Shown piece by piece: positions 8,519-16,226 of a stretch of DNA of 64,000 bases (position 1 is its first letter; each line of letters opens with the position of its first letter). The notes below the pieces were generated by a model. It saw only the letters and a list, made by a program, of their open reading frames with translations, searched no databases and had not been told where the DNA came from. This DNA is from Malonomonas rubra DSM 5091. Lineage in GTDB: Bacteria; Desulfobacterota; Desulfuromonadia; Desulfuromonadales; Geopsychrobacteraceae. The translations under genes and the position numbers were made by a program. The stretch is taken from contig NZ_FQZT01000003.1 of the NCBI RefSeq assembly GCF_900142125.1, forward strand, positions 1 through 64,000. The letters are read 5' to 3'.

Positions 8519-8595
8519 GGGGCTGTAGTAGAGTTGGTTACAACGCCGGCCTGTCACGCCGGAGGTCGCGGGTTCGAGTCCCGTCAGCCCCGCCA
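8519..8595 (+). tRNA. tRNA-Asp (anticodon GTC), copy 2
   Basis: This is a 77-nt sequence identical to the tRNA-Asp at 8340-8416. It is only 4 bp after tRNA-Val, so the three are one transcript. The perfect duplication suggests recent tandem copying or gene conversion. Confidence 0.97.
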
Positions 8596-8604
8596 TCTAA
8601 CAAT

Positions 8605-8642
8605 AAAAAGGCGATCCCGTTTCGGTGATCGCCTTTTTCTTT
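8605..8642 (+). terminator. Rho-independent terminator of the tRNA cluster
   Basis: AAAAAGGCGATC and GATCGCCTTTTT form a 12-bp stem around a loop of about 9 bases, with a T-rich tail. It starts 10 bp after the last tRNA. Confidence 0.9.
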
Positions 8643-8667
8643 TCTCGGTGCATAGCGGGGTGATTCG

Positions 8668-9093
8668 ATGGACGGAGCAAAAATCGACAGTCAACTCTGC
8701 AGCCAGTGTGGCGGTCGCTGCTGTCAGGGACATCCAGGGGTCTGGAGCGACCCGCAACGCTTCTTTGCCATTTTCTTTTCTGGGCAAACGCCAACTGCCG
8801 ACCAACTGCGCCAACTGCTTGCCGAGCGGGATATCGAACTGCGTGATCTGGGGGGGATACTGATTCCAGCCCCGAAGAACACTGCCACCGGCTGTATAGC
8901 CCAAGGGAGCAATGGCTGCAGTTATCCGGTCGAGACCCGCCCCTGCCAATGTCTCGCCCTTATTCCGGACCTGGAAACACTCCTCGACGACACCATCCAT
9001 TGCTCCCTGCCACCGGAATTCGGCTCCGGAACAGCTCGCAACAACTGGCGCCCTTTTCAGCCGCTACTACAAACAGTTGCCTCACCTGATTAA
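8668..9093 (+). CDS. YkgJ-type zinc/iron-chelating domain protein
   Basis: The 141-residue protein has the N-terminal cysteine cluster LCSQCGGRCCQG (C-x2-C-x3-CC) and later GCSYPVETRPCQC, the pattern of the YkgJ/CxxCxxCC family. These are predicted metal- or Fe-S-binding cytoplasmic proteins with no settled biochemical role. The start at ATG 8668 has a GGGGTGA stretch upstream. It lies alone between the tRNA terminator and the next unit. Confidence 0.82.
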   Translation: MDGAKIDSQLCSQCGGRCCQGHPGVWSDPQRFFAIFFSGQTPTADQLRQLLAERDIELRDLGGILIPAPKNTATGCIAQGSNGCSYPVETRPCQCLALIPDLETLLDDTIHCSLPPEFGSGTARNNWRPFQPLLQTVASPD

Positions 9094-9162
9094 TCATGTC
9101 AAAATTCCTTACATCTCCCCCGTTCTTTTGATTTATTCCTTAAAGTTCAACAACTTAAAAAC

Positions 9163-9179
9163 TGGCTATTTTTTTGCAT
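9163..9179 (+). promoter_or_regulatory. Sigma-54 promoter upstream of a small conserved protein
   Basis: TGGCTATTTTTTTGCAT has GG at 9164-9165 and GC at 9176-9177 separated by exactly 10 bases. TGGC and TTGCAT contexts match the -24/-12 consensus. The predicted leader to the ATG at 9237 is about 48 bases. Confidence 0.7.
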
Positions 9180-9236
9180 AACGAATATAAGTCCCTTTAA
9201 TTTAAATTATGATTCCTTCCAGGAGGCTCATTCAAA

Positions 9237-9482
9237 ATGCTGATACCGGTCATTTACCCGAACGGCAGCCATGATCAGGTCAAAGATTTCTATCTTGATT
9301 TCCTGATCAGGGAGGAAAAAATAGATCAATTCAAACGCAGCAGTGGCTGGGTGAGCATTTTTGATCACAACATTCGTGGAAAAAAAACAAGCAGTGCCTA
9401 CAACGGCCCAGAACGTCGTCAGAGTTTGCTGGACAAAGAAGAGACACCATCGAACGAGATTGAGTTTTATCCACCTGCCTGA
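9237..9482 (+). CDS. Small conserved protein, GSU3473-like family
   Basis: The 81-residue soluble protein has ATG 9237 placed 12 bases after AGGAGG. The N-terminal half follows the pattern [VI]-I-Y-x-[ND]-G-x-x-D-x-V-x-x-x-[FY]-L-D-x-L-I, with FKRSSGWVSI in the middle and a Y-N-G-P-E-R-R motif near residue 55. A second protein with the same N-terminal pattern is encoded at 34992-35213. I recall this as a family seen mainly in Geobacter-type genomes; the function is unknown. The upstream sigma-54 promoter implies regulated expression. Confidence 0.75.
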   Translation: MLIPVIYPNGSHDQVKDFYLDFLIREEKIDQFKRSSGWVSIFDHNIRGKKTSSAYNGPERRQSLLDKEETPSNEIEFYPPA

Positions 9483-9588
9483 AATATCTGTTAACTCTCG
9501 ACCGAATCATTCCTGCACCTTGCCAAACAACACCCGTTTCGCTAAAGTTACAAGCTATTGAACTTTTGTATCTTGATCGGGTTTTCTC

Positions 9589-10836
9589 ATGCTGCTTCGC
9601 CACGTGCCTGCCAGAGCCTCCAAATATCTCTTCCCACTACTCCTCGCCGTAGTGCTCCTGCTTTGCCCCGGCAACAGTCAGGCAACAAATGGCTACTTAC
9701 AACAGGGGATTGGAGCCAAGGAAGAAAGTCTGGCTGGAGCTGTTCTCGCCTTGCCTCAAAGCAGCATGTCTGCAGCGAGCAACCCGGCGACACTGTCTGC
9801 GACTGGCAATCGGCTCGATATTGGGCTCGACTGGTTCCGCCCCAGTCGCCATGCTGACAATAGTGACGGCAGCGGCTGGCACGAAAGCGATGGCAAAGAT
9901 TACCTGATCCCGCAACTCGGCATCAGCTACCGCTGTAGCGACAGTCTTTCCTTCGGCCTGATCGGTTATGCCAACGGCGGCATGCAGACCGATTGGCGGA
10001 AAAACTTTTTTGGCACGACTCCGACCTACAGCAATTTAAGCCAACTGATTCTCGCACCTACGTTTGCTTACCGATTCAAGGAAAACCATTCTGTCGGAGC
10101 CTCCATCAACTATATCCGCCAAAGCTTTGAAGCCAGGGGTCTGCAGAACTTTGCGGCCTTCACGCCGAGCGGCAGCACTGCTTTCCTGACCAACCGGGGA
10201 GAAGATGATTCAGAGGGCTGGGGGGTTCGCTTCGGTTATTTCGGGCAGCTGACCGATCGAGTCAATATCGGCGCTTTCTGGCAACCGAAAACCAGTATGA
10301 GCAAATTTTCCCGCTACCGCGAATTACTGCCGGAACAAGGCGGGATGGATGTCCCGGAAAGCTACGGAATCGGCGTCGCGATAAAGCTGCACCCGGCTGT
10401 TTTTGTTGCTGCAGATTGGACCCACATCCGCTTTGCCGACGTCGCCACTCTCGGCAACCACAATACGATTGGAGCTACCCTGCTCGGCAGCGACAATGGG
10501 CCTGGCTTCGGTTGGCGCAATATTGATGTGATCAAGCTAGGCATAAGTTATCGGCCGACAGAAAACTGGACTTTGCGGGTCGGCTGGAACCATGGAAACA
10601 ACCCGGTCCCCAGCAGCCAGACGGCAATAAACGTGTTGAGCCCGGCCACCATTACCGACCATTTTGCATGCGGACTCAGCTGGCAGCCGAACCAGAGTAA
10701 TGAGATATCCCTGACTTACTGGAAAGGTTTCGGGAAGAAAGTGATCGGTGATTTTGCCGCACTCAACGGAGCCGATGCGGCAAACCTGAAAATGCGACAG
10801 GAGAATTTCGGCGTCGCTTACAGTTGGCTGTTCTGA
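9589..10836 (+). CDS. FadL/OmpP1-family outer-membrane transporter
   Basis: The 415-residue precursor has a signal peptide with cleavage probably after SQA. The mature N-terminus ATNGYLQQGIGAKEESLAGA followed by SAASNPA matches the hatch region of FadL-type channels. The rest shows alternating beta-strand patterns and a terminal aromatic residue (AYSWLF), as expected for a 14-strand barrel. FadL proteins import hydrophobic compounds such as long-chain fatty acids or aromatics across the outer membrane. The ligand here is unknown. It is monocistronic, ending at a strong hairpin. Confidence 0.92.
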   Translation: MLLRHVPARASKYLFPLLLAVVLLLCPGNSQATNGYLQQGIGAKEESLAGAVLALPQSSMSAASNPATLSATGNRLDIGLDWFRPSRHADNSDGSGWHESDGKDYLIPQLGISYRCSDSLSFGLIGYANGGMQTDWRKNFFGTTPTYSNLSQLILAPTFAYRFKENHSVGASINYIRQSFEARGLQNFAAFTPSGSTAFLTNRGEDDSEGWGVRFGYFGQLTDRVNIGAFWQPKTSMSKFSRYRELLPEQGGMDVPESYGIGVAIKLHPAVFVAADWTHIRFADVATLGNHNTIGATLLGSDNGPGFGWRNIDVIKLGISYRPTENWTLRVGWNHGNNPVPSSQTAINVLSPATITDHFACGLSWQPNQSNEISLTYWKGFGKKVIGDFAALNGADAANLKMRQENFGVAYSWLF

Positions 10837-10846
10837 CAGATAAGAA

Positions 10847-10883
10847 AACGGCCACCGGACTTTCGTCGGGTGGCCGCTTTTTA
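10847..10883. terminator. Hairpin terminator shared by the convergent fadL-like and ferritin genes
   Basis: CGGCCACCGGA and TCGGGTGGCCG pair around CTTTCG, with an A-run before and a T-run after, so it can work in both directions between the convergent genes. Confidence 0.85.
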
Positions 10884-10892
10884 TTTGCTCAG

Positions 10893-11390
10893 TTATTCCC
10901 CGGGAGCTCCCATAGCGCGATTTCTGCCTCGCTCGATCGATTGCAACGCAAGGTATTCCTTGCCGAAACGATCCATGTTTTCAAGCTCACTGTCGTACTG
11001 ATCGTAGTGAAGTTCTTCGTCCACGACCAGCTCTTCGAACAGCTTCTTCGAGACGGAATCGGCGTTGGTGCCGCACTCATTGGCCCACAGGTTGTAATCA
11101 CGTGCGCTGTCGATTTCCATCTGTCGTGCCATCTTCAACATCTCGGTTACATCCTGAACTTTCTTCACATCTGCTGAAGCTTTCAGCTCAACATCTCCGC
11201 CGAGAAAAAGAATGCGCTCAGCCAGTTTTTCGGCATGCATCATCTCTTCGATGGCAGTCTTCTTGAACAGGCCTGCGAGCAGATCGTAGCCCTGGTCATC
11301 GCAGTGAAAATGAAAGTACATGTACTGCTGCAAAGCTGCGACTTCTTCTCCCACCGCTTTGTTTAACAGTTCGATACTCTTTTCGTGCAT
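10893..11390 (-). CDS. Bacterioferritin/ferritin-like diiron protein
   Basis: The 165-residue four-helix protein has E-x6-Y...E-x2-H motifs: GEEVAALQQYMYFHFHC in helix 1, EEMMHAEKL in helix 2 and DEELHYDQYDSELE in helix 4, giving the diiron ligands of the bacterioferritin family. It would oxidise and store Fe(II) in the cytoplasm. The gene starts 24 bp after the stop of rubrerythrin and is probably the second gene of that operon, which fits a role in iron and oxidative-stress control. Whether it forms a 24-mer and binds haem is not visible. Confidence 0.88.
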   Translation of the reverse strand: MHEKSIELLNKAVGEEVAALQQYMYFHFHCDDQGYDLLAGLFKKTAIEEMMHAEKLAERILFLGGDVELKASADVKKVQDVTEMLKMARQMEIDSARDYNLWANECGTNADSVSKKLFEELVVDEELHYDQYDSELENMDRFGKEYLALQSIERGRNRAMGAPGE

Positions 11391-11414
11391 TTGCTCCTCC
11401 TGATGTAAAAGTTA

Positions 11415-11990
11415 TTACCAGTTCTCTCCGAGCAGCTCAAAGTGAGCCTGCGGGTGAACACAAGCCGGGCACAGGCCCAGGGCTTCTTTACCAGTGTGCA
11501 GATAACCGCAATTGCGGCAACGCCAGGTTACCGTCTCTTCACGCTTGAAAACGCGATCGTTTTCAATATTGGCAAGAAAATCGTTGTAGCGTTTTTCATG
11601 CTGTTTTTCTGCAATAGAGATAGCACGCCAAGCGGCAGCAATCTCCGGGAAGCCTTCCTGATCAGCAGTATCTGCAAACGCCGGGTAGCACTCGGACCAC
11701 TCTTCGTTTTCACCCATTGCCGCAGCCTTGAGGTTTTCGGCAGTTGTACCGATGACACCCGCCGGAAAGGTCGCGGTGATCTCCAGGTCACCTCCCTCGA
11801 GGAATTTGAAAAAACGCTTCGCGTGCTGACGTTCCTGCGCTGCTGTCTCCTCGAAGACATCCGCAATCTGAACGTAACCTTCCTTCTTGGCGACACCGGC
11901 AAAATAGAGGTAGCGACTGCTCGCCTGGCTTTCCCCGGCGAAAGAGGCGAGCAGGTTCTTTTCTGTTTCGGTTCCTTTAATACTAGCCAT
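11415..11990 (-). CDS. Rubrerythrin
   Basis: The 191-residue protein starts at ATG 11990 after AAGGAG; an in-frame ATG upstream overlaps that site. The N-terminal diiron four-helix domain has ESQASSRY, EETAAQERQHAKRF and EKQHEKRY. The C-terminal rubredoxin domain has CRNCG...CPAC for one mononuclear iron. Rubrerythrin reduces hydrogen peroxide to water in anaerobes, with electrons passing from the rubredoxin iron to the diiron site. It precedes the ferritin gene and follows the PerR/Fur regulator on the same strand, a common peroxide-response arrangement. Confidence 0.95.
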   Translation of the reverse strand: MASIKGTETEKNLLASFAGESQASSRYLYFAGVAKKEGYVQIADVFEETAAQERQHAKRFFKFLEGGDLEITATFPAGVIGTTAENLKAAAMGENEEWSECYPAFADTADQEGFPEIAAAWRAISIAEKQHEKRYNDFLANIENDRVFKREETVTWRCRNCGYLHTGKEALGLCPACVHPQAHFELLGENW

Positions 11991-12123
11991 TTTCCACTCC
12001 TTGTTCTTCATGGTGTTGTATAAAATGCCGGCCTAGCCGGCTGCATGGTTGCATTAAATCAATTGTTCAGTTTAACGTGCATTTTTCAGAATTTGTGTAA
12101 AAAGTTTGCTGCAAATATAGTTT

Positions 12124-12140
12124 TTACTCCTACATAGTAA
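12124..12140. promoter_or_regulatory. Possible PerR/Fur-type operator upstream of rubrerythrin
   Basis: TTACTCCTACATAGTAA is an interrupted palindrome (TTACT, 7 bases, AGTAA) about 130 bp upstream of the rubrerythrin start, downstream of the PerR-like gene. A GCCGGC-CTA-GCCGGC mini-hairpin at 12027-12041 lies in the same leader. Assignment to the regulator is a guess from position. Confidence 0.3.
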
Positions 12141-12160
12141 CTGTTCTTACATATGGGGCA

Positions 12161-12204
12161 AAAAAAATGCTTGCCTAAACTAACCTTTCAGCAAGCATTT
12201 TTTA
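12161..12204 (-). terminator. Terminator overlapping the end of the PerR/Fur-like gene
   Basis: On the minus strand AAATGCTTGC pairs with GCAAGCATTT around a 16-base loop, followed by eight T residues. The stem starts inside the last codons of the regulator, whose stop is at 12180-12182. Confidence 0.75.
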
Positions 12205-12620
12205 CATGTGCCATATGCGATGACGCTTTTGCGGTTGACCTGCCCCCACCCACTGACTGTTTCAGGCAAGGACGCCTCATCGACATATTGCCACTGAAAA
12301 TCCATGATCTGCTTGCAACTTTCACAGACCAGATGGTGGTGCGTTACATGCGCTGCTTCAAAGCGGGCCTGGCTTTCCACCGTCTCTACCTTATTCACCA
12401 GCCCATGACCGGCAAACGTACCGAGAGTGCGATAGACAGTGTCCAGAGAGAGGGTCGGCATTTTATCACTCAGGCGAAGGTGCAATGTTTCCGCCGATGG
12501 GTGATCGGTCGCCTTCGCCAGTTCACGAAAGATTTCGATCCGTTGCGGAGTCAAGCGTAAGCCTGCCTTGCGGCATGCATTTTCAAAGGCACTCAACTTA
12601 TGTTTCAGCATTTCACTCAT
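12180..12620 (-). CDS. Fur-superfamily regulator, PerR-like
   Basis: The protein has 146 residues from ATG 12620, preceded by GAGTGG; a GTG nine bases upstream is the alternative. The winged-helix half contains GLRLTPQRIEIFREL and TLSLDTVYRTLGTF. The metal half has HVTHHHLVCESC and a terminal CKKC, giving the two CxxC pairs that hold structural zinc. This arrangement and the rubrerythrin/ferritin neighbours favour peroxide sensing over iron or zinc sensing (inference). It likely represses the downstream operon. The short C-terminal tail after CKKC is usual for PerR. Confidence 0.9.
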   Translation of the reverse strand: MSEMLKHKLSAFENACRKAGLRLTPQRIEIFRELAKATDHPSAETLHLRLSDKMPTLSLDTVYRTLGTFAGHGLVNKVETVESQARFEAAHVTHHHLVCESCKQIMDFQWQYVDEASLPETVSGWGQVNRKSVIAYGTCKKCLLKG

Positions 12621-12703
12621 TGTCGCCACTCGAGCTAAGAAGATTTCCTACTTAAGAAACTAATCCAGTCATCATTCATTGTCAACTGATGAAGAAAAAA
12701 AGT

Positions 12704-12741
12704 TTGACAGCCAGAAACTATTTGGCTAAATTGCCAAATAG
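12704..12741 (+). promoter_or_regulatory. arsR promoter with overlapping ArsR-type operator
   Basis: TTGACA (12704-12709) is followed 17 bases later by TAAATT (12727-12732). The -10 is exactly the spacer of a perfect 9-bp inverted repeat: CTATTTGGC at 12718-12726 and GCCAAATAG at 12733-12741. Binding there would occlude RNA polymerase, so the regulator downstream is predicted to autorepress. Confidence 0.85.
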
Positions 12742-12755
12742 CCAAGGAGAGAGCC

Positions 12756-13079
12756 ATGTATCAACAACGCAAAAACCATTTTGAAGCCCGCGCAAAAGTG
12801 CTAAAAGCTCTGGCCCATCCGAGCCGCCTCTACATTGTTGAGGAACTGGAAAAAGGAGAGCGCTGCGTCTGCGATTTTGCCGACGAGATCGGCGCAGACA
12901 TTTCAACCATATCCAAGCATCTGTCGGTTCTCAAACAGGCCGGTCTGGTCATTGATGACAAGCGGGGCAACCAGGTTTTCTACCAGCTGCGCGTGCCTTG
13001 CATTCTCAACTTCTTCGGCTGCGTCGAATCGGTGCTGGAAGAACAGGCCAAAGAGCATAACGCCCTGCTCGGTCGCTGA
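12756..13079 (+). CDS. arsR: ArsR/SmtB-family metalloid-responsive repressor
   Basis: The 107-residue winged-helix protein has the AHPSRLYIVEEL helix, the metalloid-binding box ERCVCDF with Cys37 and Cys39, and the recognition helix STISKHLSVLKQAGLV. Trivalent arsenic or antimony binding to such cysteines releases the repressor from DNA. Its own operator covers the -10 box, and a second copy of the palindrome precedes the permease, so it should control the whole island. The start ATG 12756 follows AAGGAGAG. Confidence 0.93.
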   Translation: MYQQRKNHFEARAKVLKALAHPSRLYIVEELEKGERCVCDFADEIGADISTISKHLSVLKQAGLVIDDKRGNQVFYQLRVPCILNFFGCVESVLEEQAKEHNALLGR

Positions 13080-13095
13080 TATTTTTTTGCCCAAA

Positions 13096-13118
13096 CGCTT
13101 GGCTATTTTGCCAAATAG
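13096..13118 (+). promoter_or_regulatory. Second ArsR-type operator, upstream of the permease
   Basis: TTGGC-TATTTT-GCCAAATAG repeats the arsR operator almost exactly. The right arm GCCAAATAG is identical, the left arm keeps TTGGC, and the spacer is again 6 bases. TATTTT could serve as a -10, but no good -35 is visible 17 bases upstream. Confidence 0.75.
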
Positions 13119-13130
13119 GAACTACTTGCC

Positions 13131-14438
13131 ATGGATATCAAAACCGAATGGAAACCGCTTTTCTGGATCATCGCCATTTTCTCGATCTGCTTCTTCCTGC
13201 CGATCGAGTTGCCACGTGTACAGGGAGCAGTGCTTGAATCCCTTTACCTGGTCAAATGGTACGCCCGCGAACACGTGCTGCTCTGCCTGGTGCCAGCCTT
13301 CTTCATCGCAGGGGCGGTCGCAGTTTTCGTCAGCCAGGCAGCGGTGATGAAATATCTCGGCCCGAACGCGAAAAAGTTGCTCGCCTACGGTGTCGCTTCG
13401 GTCTCCGGAACCATTCTCGCCGTCTGTTCCTGTACCATCCTGCCGCTGTTCGCCGGCATCTACCGCATGGGTGCCGGGCTCGGTCCGGCTTGTGCTTTTC
13501 TCTACTCCGGCCCGGCCATCAACATCCTGGCGATGGTGCTCACGGCAAGAATCCTCGGCCCGGAAATGGGCATCGCCCGTGCTGTCGGTGCCGTCGTTTT
13601 CGCCCTTATTATCGGCCTGCTGATGCATTTCTTCTTCCGCCGTGAAGAAGCGGAAAAAGCTGCCGCGGCACCGGTGATGATGGAGGAGGAAGCAGGTCGC
13701 CCGCTCTGGCAAACCGCACTTTACTTTGCCGCCATGGTCGGCATCCTGGTGTTCGCCAACTGGGGCAAAACCGATCAACCAACCGGGCTCTGGCATCTTA
13801 TTTACACCTCGAAATGGTACATTGCCGCAGGCTTCTCCGTCGCCCTGGCATTGATGCTGGCAACCTGGTTCAAGCTCGGCTTCGGTCGGATTCTGCTCGC
13901 CTCACTGCCTGCCGTGCTGATGGCTTTTCTGCAACCGCAGCACCCGGAGCTGGCCTTTACCTTCGGCGTGGTCGGACTATCGGTGCTGAGCAATCTGAAA
14001 TCGACCCGCGACGGGGAAATGGGTCAGTGGTTCGATGAAAGCTGGGATTTCGCTAAAAAGATTCTGCCGCTGCTACTGATCGGCGTACTGATCGCCGGCG
14101 TGCTGCTCGGCCGACCCGGTAACGAAGGACTGATTCCATCCGCCTGGGTCGCTTCGCTGGTCGGCGGCAACTCTTTCGGCGCCAACCTGTTTGCCTCGGT
14201 GTTCGGTGCCTTCATGTACTTCGCCACTCTGACTGAAGTGCCGATCCTGCAAGGGCTGCTCGGTGCTGGCATGGGCAAAGGCCCAGCCCTGGCCCTGCTG
14301 CTGGCGGGCCCGGCCCTGTCGCTGCCGAACATGCTGGTCATCCGTAGCGTCATGGGAACGAAAAAAACTGCCGTTTTTGTCCTGCTGGTGGTTATTATGG
14401 CGACCATCAGCGGACTTATTTACGGCGCTATTTATTAG
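13131..14438 (+). CDS. ArsP-like (DUF318) permease
   Basis: The 435-residue membrane protein has about ten hydrophobic helices. The signature AVCSCTILPLFAGIYRMGAG, with a Cys99-x-Cys101 pair inside a helix, and FLYSGPAINI are typical of the ArsP/DUF318 permeases. Family members export trivalent organoarsenicals or are implicated in metal efflux. Here the ArsR operator upstream and the ArsJ system downstream favour arsenic. The loop at about 165-190 is charged and glutamate-rich. It heads an operon whose next gene starts 19 bp later. It is not related to ArsB or Acr3. Confidence 0.88.
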   Translation: MDIKTEWKPLFWIIAIFSICFFLPIELPRVQGAVLESLYLVKWYAREHVLLCLVPAFFIAGAVAVFVSQAAVMKYLGPNAKKLLAYGVASVSGTILAVCSCTILPLFAGIYRMGAGLGPACAFLYSGPAINILAMVLTARILGPEMGIARAVGAVVFALIIGLLMHFFFRREEAEKAAAAPVMMEEEAGRPLWQTALYFAAMVGILVFANWGKTDQPTGLWHLIYTSKWYIAAGFSVALALMLATWFKLGFGRILLASLPAVLMAFLQPQHPELAFTFGVVGLSVLSNLKSTRDGEMGQWFDESWDFAKKILPLLLIGVLIAGVLLGRPGNEGLIPSAWVASLVGGNSFGANLFASVFGAFMYFATLTEVPILQGLLGAGMGKGPALALLLAGPALSLPNMLVIRSVMGTKKTAVFVLLVVIMATISGLIYGAIY

Positions 14439-14457
14439 CTAACAAAGGAGCCTTAAG

Positions 14458-14691
14458 ATGAAAAAGATTCAGATTCTCGGAACCGGCTGTGCCAAATGCG
14501 AAAAACTCGCTGCCAACGCAAAACAAGCCGCTGAAAAACTCGGCCTCGACTACGAGCTGGTAAAAATCAAAGATCTGAATGAGATCATGGCCTTCGGTGT
14601 GATGACCACGCCAGGCCTGGCCGTCGACGGCAAAGTTCTGACCACCGGCAAACTGCCAAGCCCGGCTGAAATCGAGAAAATGATCGGATAA
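14458..14691 (+). CDS. Small redox-active disulfide (thioredoxin-fold) protein
   Basis: The 77-residue cytoplasmic protein opens with KKIQILGTGCAKCEKL, giving a Cys11-x2-Cys14 redox centre, and has the cis-Pro loop VMTTPGLAVDG. It belongs to the mini-thioredoxin 'redox-active disulfide protein 2' type often found next to DUF318 permeases. It may deliver electrons to the permease cysteines or bind the metalloid (inference). It lies 19 bp after the permease and 4 bp before the next gene. Confidence 0.9.
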   Translation: MKKIQILGTGCAKCEKLAANAKQAAEKLGLDYELVKIKDLNEIMAFGVMTTPGLAVDGKVLTTGKLPSPAEIEKMIG

Positions 14692-14695
14692 ACAG

Positions 14696-15049
14696 ATGAA
14701 GCTTTTTCTCAGCATCACCTTTTTTCTTTTGCTCTCGACCAGTGCTTGCGCAGAAGCCTTACCGAAGCTGGTCGACGTCGGTGCCGACAAGTGCATTCCC
14801 TGCATCAAGATGGCACCGATTCTTGATCAACTGAAAGAGGAGTTTGCCGGCCGGATGGACGTAAAGTTTGTCGATGCCTGGAAAAACCGATCAGAAGCAG
14901 CAAAGTACGGTGTGCGGATGATCCCGACACAGATTTTCTACGCCCCGGACGGCAGCGAACTGTACCGGCACACCGGCTTCTTCGGGCGTGAAGATATCCT
15001 CCGCACCTGGGACCGGTTCGGTTACGATTTCGGGGCGGAAACCAACTGA
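14696..15049 (+). CDS. Secreted thioredoxin-like protein
   Basis: The 117-residue precursor has a signal peptide (hydrophobic 3-15, cleavage near residue 19). The mature thioredoxin fold has active site DKCIPCIKM (Cys33, Cys36) and the cis-Pro segment RMIPTQIFYAPDG. It should act in the periplasm as a thiol reductant or oxidant. The stop overlaps the start of the CcdA-like gene by 1 bp, so the two are coupled; CcdA proteins pass electrons to just such partners. Confidence 0.9.
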   Translation: MKLFLSITFFLLLSTSACAEALPKLVDVGADKCIPCIKMAPILDQLKEEFAGRMDVKFVDAWKNRSEAAKYGVRMIPTQIFYAPDGSELYRHTGFFGREDILRTWDRFGYDFGAETN

Positions 15050-15750
15050 TGCTGGAACAGGTCCTGAGCAGCTTGAGCACGGCCGTTGGCGAAGCACCAC
15101 TGATCGCCTTGACGGCGGCCGTCGGCTGGGGAGTCCTGAGTATTCTGCTCTCCCCCTGCCACCTGGCCAGCATTCCGCTGATCGTCGGCTTCATCGACGG
15201 TCAGGGACGCATCAGTACTGGCCGGGCCTTCGCCATCTCCAACCTGTTTGCCGTCGGCATCCTGATCTCCATTGCCCTGATCGGTCTGCTGACAGCGCTG
15301 GCCGGGAGAATGCTCGGCGACCTCGGCCCCTGGGGTAACTGGCTGGTGGCGGGAATCTTCTTCCTTTTCGGCCTGCATCTGTTGGGATTGATCCCAATGC
15401 CCTGGTCGGGGCCGGCGCAGGTTGGCATGCAACGCAAAGGTTTGCTCGCCGCCCTGCTGCTTGGCCTGATCTTCGGTATCGCCCTCGGCCCCTGCACCTT
15501 CGCTTTCATGGGGCCGGTGCTCGGAGTCGCTTTTGCCGAAGCCGACAAAAGCACCTTTTATGCTGCGACCCTGCTGTTTGCTTACGGCCTGGGTCACTGC
15601 GCGGTTATCGTTTTCGCCGGCACCTTCACCGAAAAGGTACAAGGTTATCTCGACTGGAACGAACGCTCAAAAGGCAGTATCTGGCTGAAAAAAATCTGCG
15701 GACTATTGGTCATTACTGGCGGCATCTGGTTAATCTACTCCGCCCCCTGA
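15049..15750 (+). CDS. CcdA/DsbD-type transmembrane thiol electron carrier
   Basis: The 233-residue protein has six predicted transmembrane helices. The two redox cysteines are in LLSPCHLASIP (Cys37) and ALGPCTFAFMGP (Cys149), the classic CcdA pair that relays electrons from cytoplasmic thioredoxin to periplasmic thiol proteins. Translational overlap with the secreted thioredoxin gene marks that protein as its partner. It lies within the arsenic island rather than a cytochrome c maturation locus, so a dedicated role in periplasmic thiol chemistry during arsenic stress is inferred. Confidence 0.92.
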   Translation: MLEQVLSSLSTAVGEAPLIALTAAVGWGVLSILLSPCHLASIPLIVGFIDGQGRISTGRAFAISNLFAVGILISIALIGLLTALAGRMLGDLGPWGNWLVAGIFFLFGLHLLGLIPMPWSGPAQVGMQRKGLLAALLLGLIFGIALGPCTFAFMGPVLGVAFAEADKSTFYAATLLFAYGLGHCAVIVFAGTFTEKVQGYLDWNERSKGSIWLKKICGLLVITGGIWLIYSAP

Positions 15751-15770
15751 CATCAAAAGGAAGAACAAAA

Positions 15771-16226
15771 ATGAAACAATTCACCTTCGCCCTGCTGACC
15801 ATGCTGCTGCTCAGCAACCCGTCGGTCGCCAGCGATCAACTGCTGGAAGAATATGTCAAAAACTATGATTACGATGCCCGCCTGGAGATGAAAGCAAGCA
15901 GCAAAAAGCTGCTCGACCTGCTCGAAGACGGCAAGGCGGTGCTGGTCGATATCCGCTTCAAAGAAGAGCAGCAGGCCTGGGGACCAAGTTTCGCGCTGCA
16001 GATACCATTGAACGAATTACCGAGCAGGCTCAATGAGCTGCCGAAGGATAAAATCATCGTTACCGCCTGTCCGCACAAGGACCGGGCCATCATCGCCATG
16101 ACCTACCTGCGCTCTAAAGGCATCAAGGCGAAATACCTGACCGACGGCCTGATCGGCCTGGCGGAGAATCTGCGCGGTGACGATGCGCTCTACTTTTTAC
16201 AGCTGATGGAAGAGAATAAGCAATGA
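15771..16226 (+). CDS. Secreted rhodanese-domain protein
   Basis: The 151-residue precursor has an N-terminal signal peptide ending near SVASDQ. A single rhodanese fold follows, with LVDIRFKEE near the start and the catalytic loop ACPHKDRA, where Cys100 and Arg105 fit the CX4R pattern. Such enzymes carry sulfane sulfur as a persulfide. It should be periplasmic, like its upstream thioredoxin neighbour. Its stop overlaps the GAPDH start by 4 bp. A sulfur-transfer enzyme cotranslated with an arsenate-processing enzyme is unusual. Confidence 0.9.
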   Translation: MKQFTFALLTMLLLSNPSVASDQLLEEYVKNYDYDARLEMKASSKKLLDLLEDGKAVLVDIRFKEEQQAWGPSFALQIPLNELPSRLNELPKDKIIVTACPHKDRAIIAMTYLRSKGIKAKYLTDGLIGLAENLRGDDALYFLQLMEENKQ

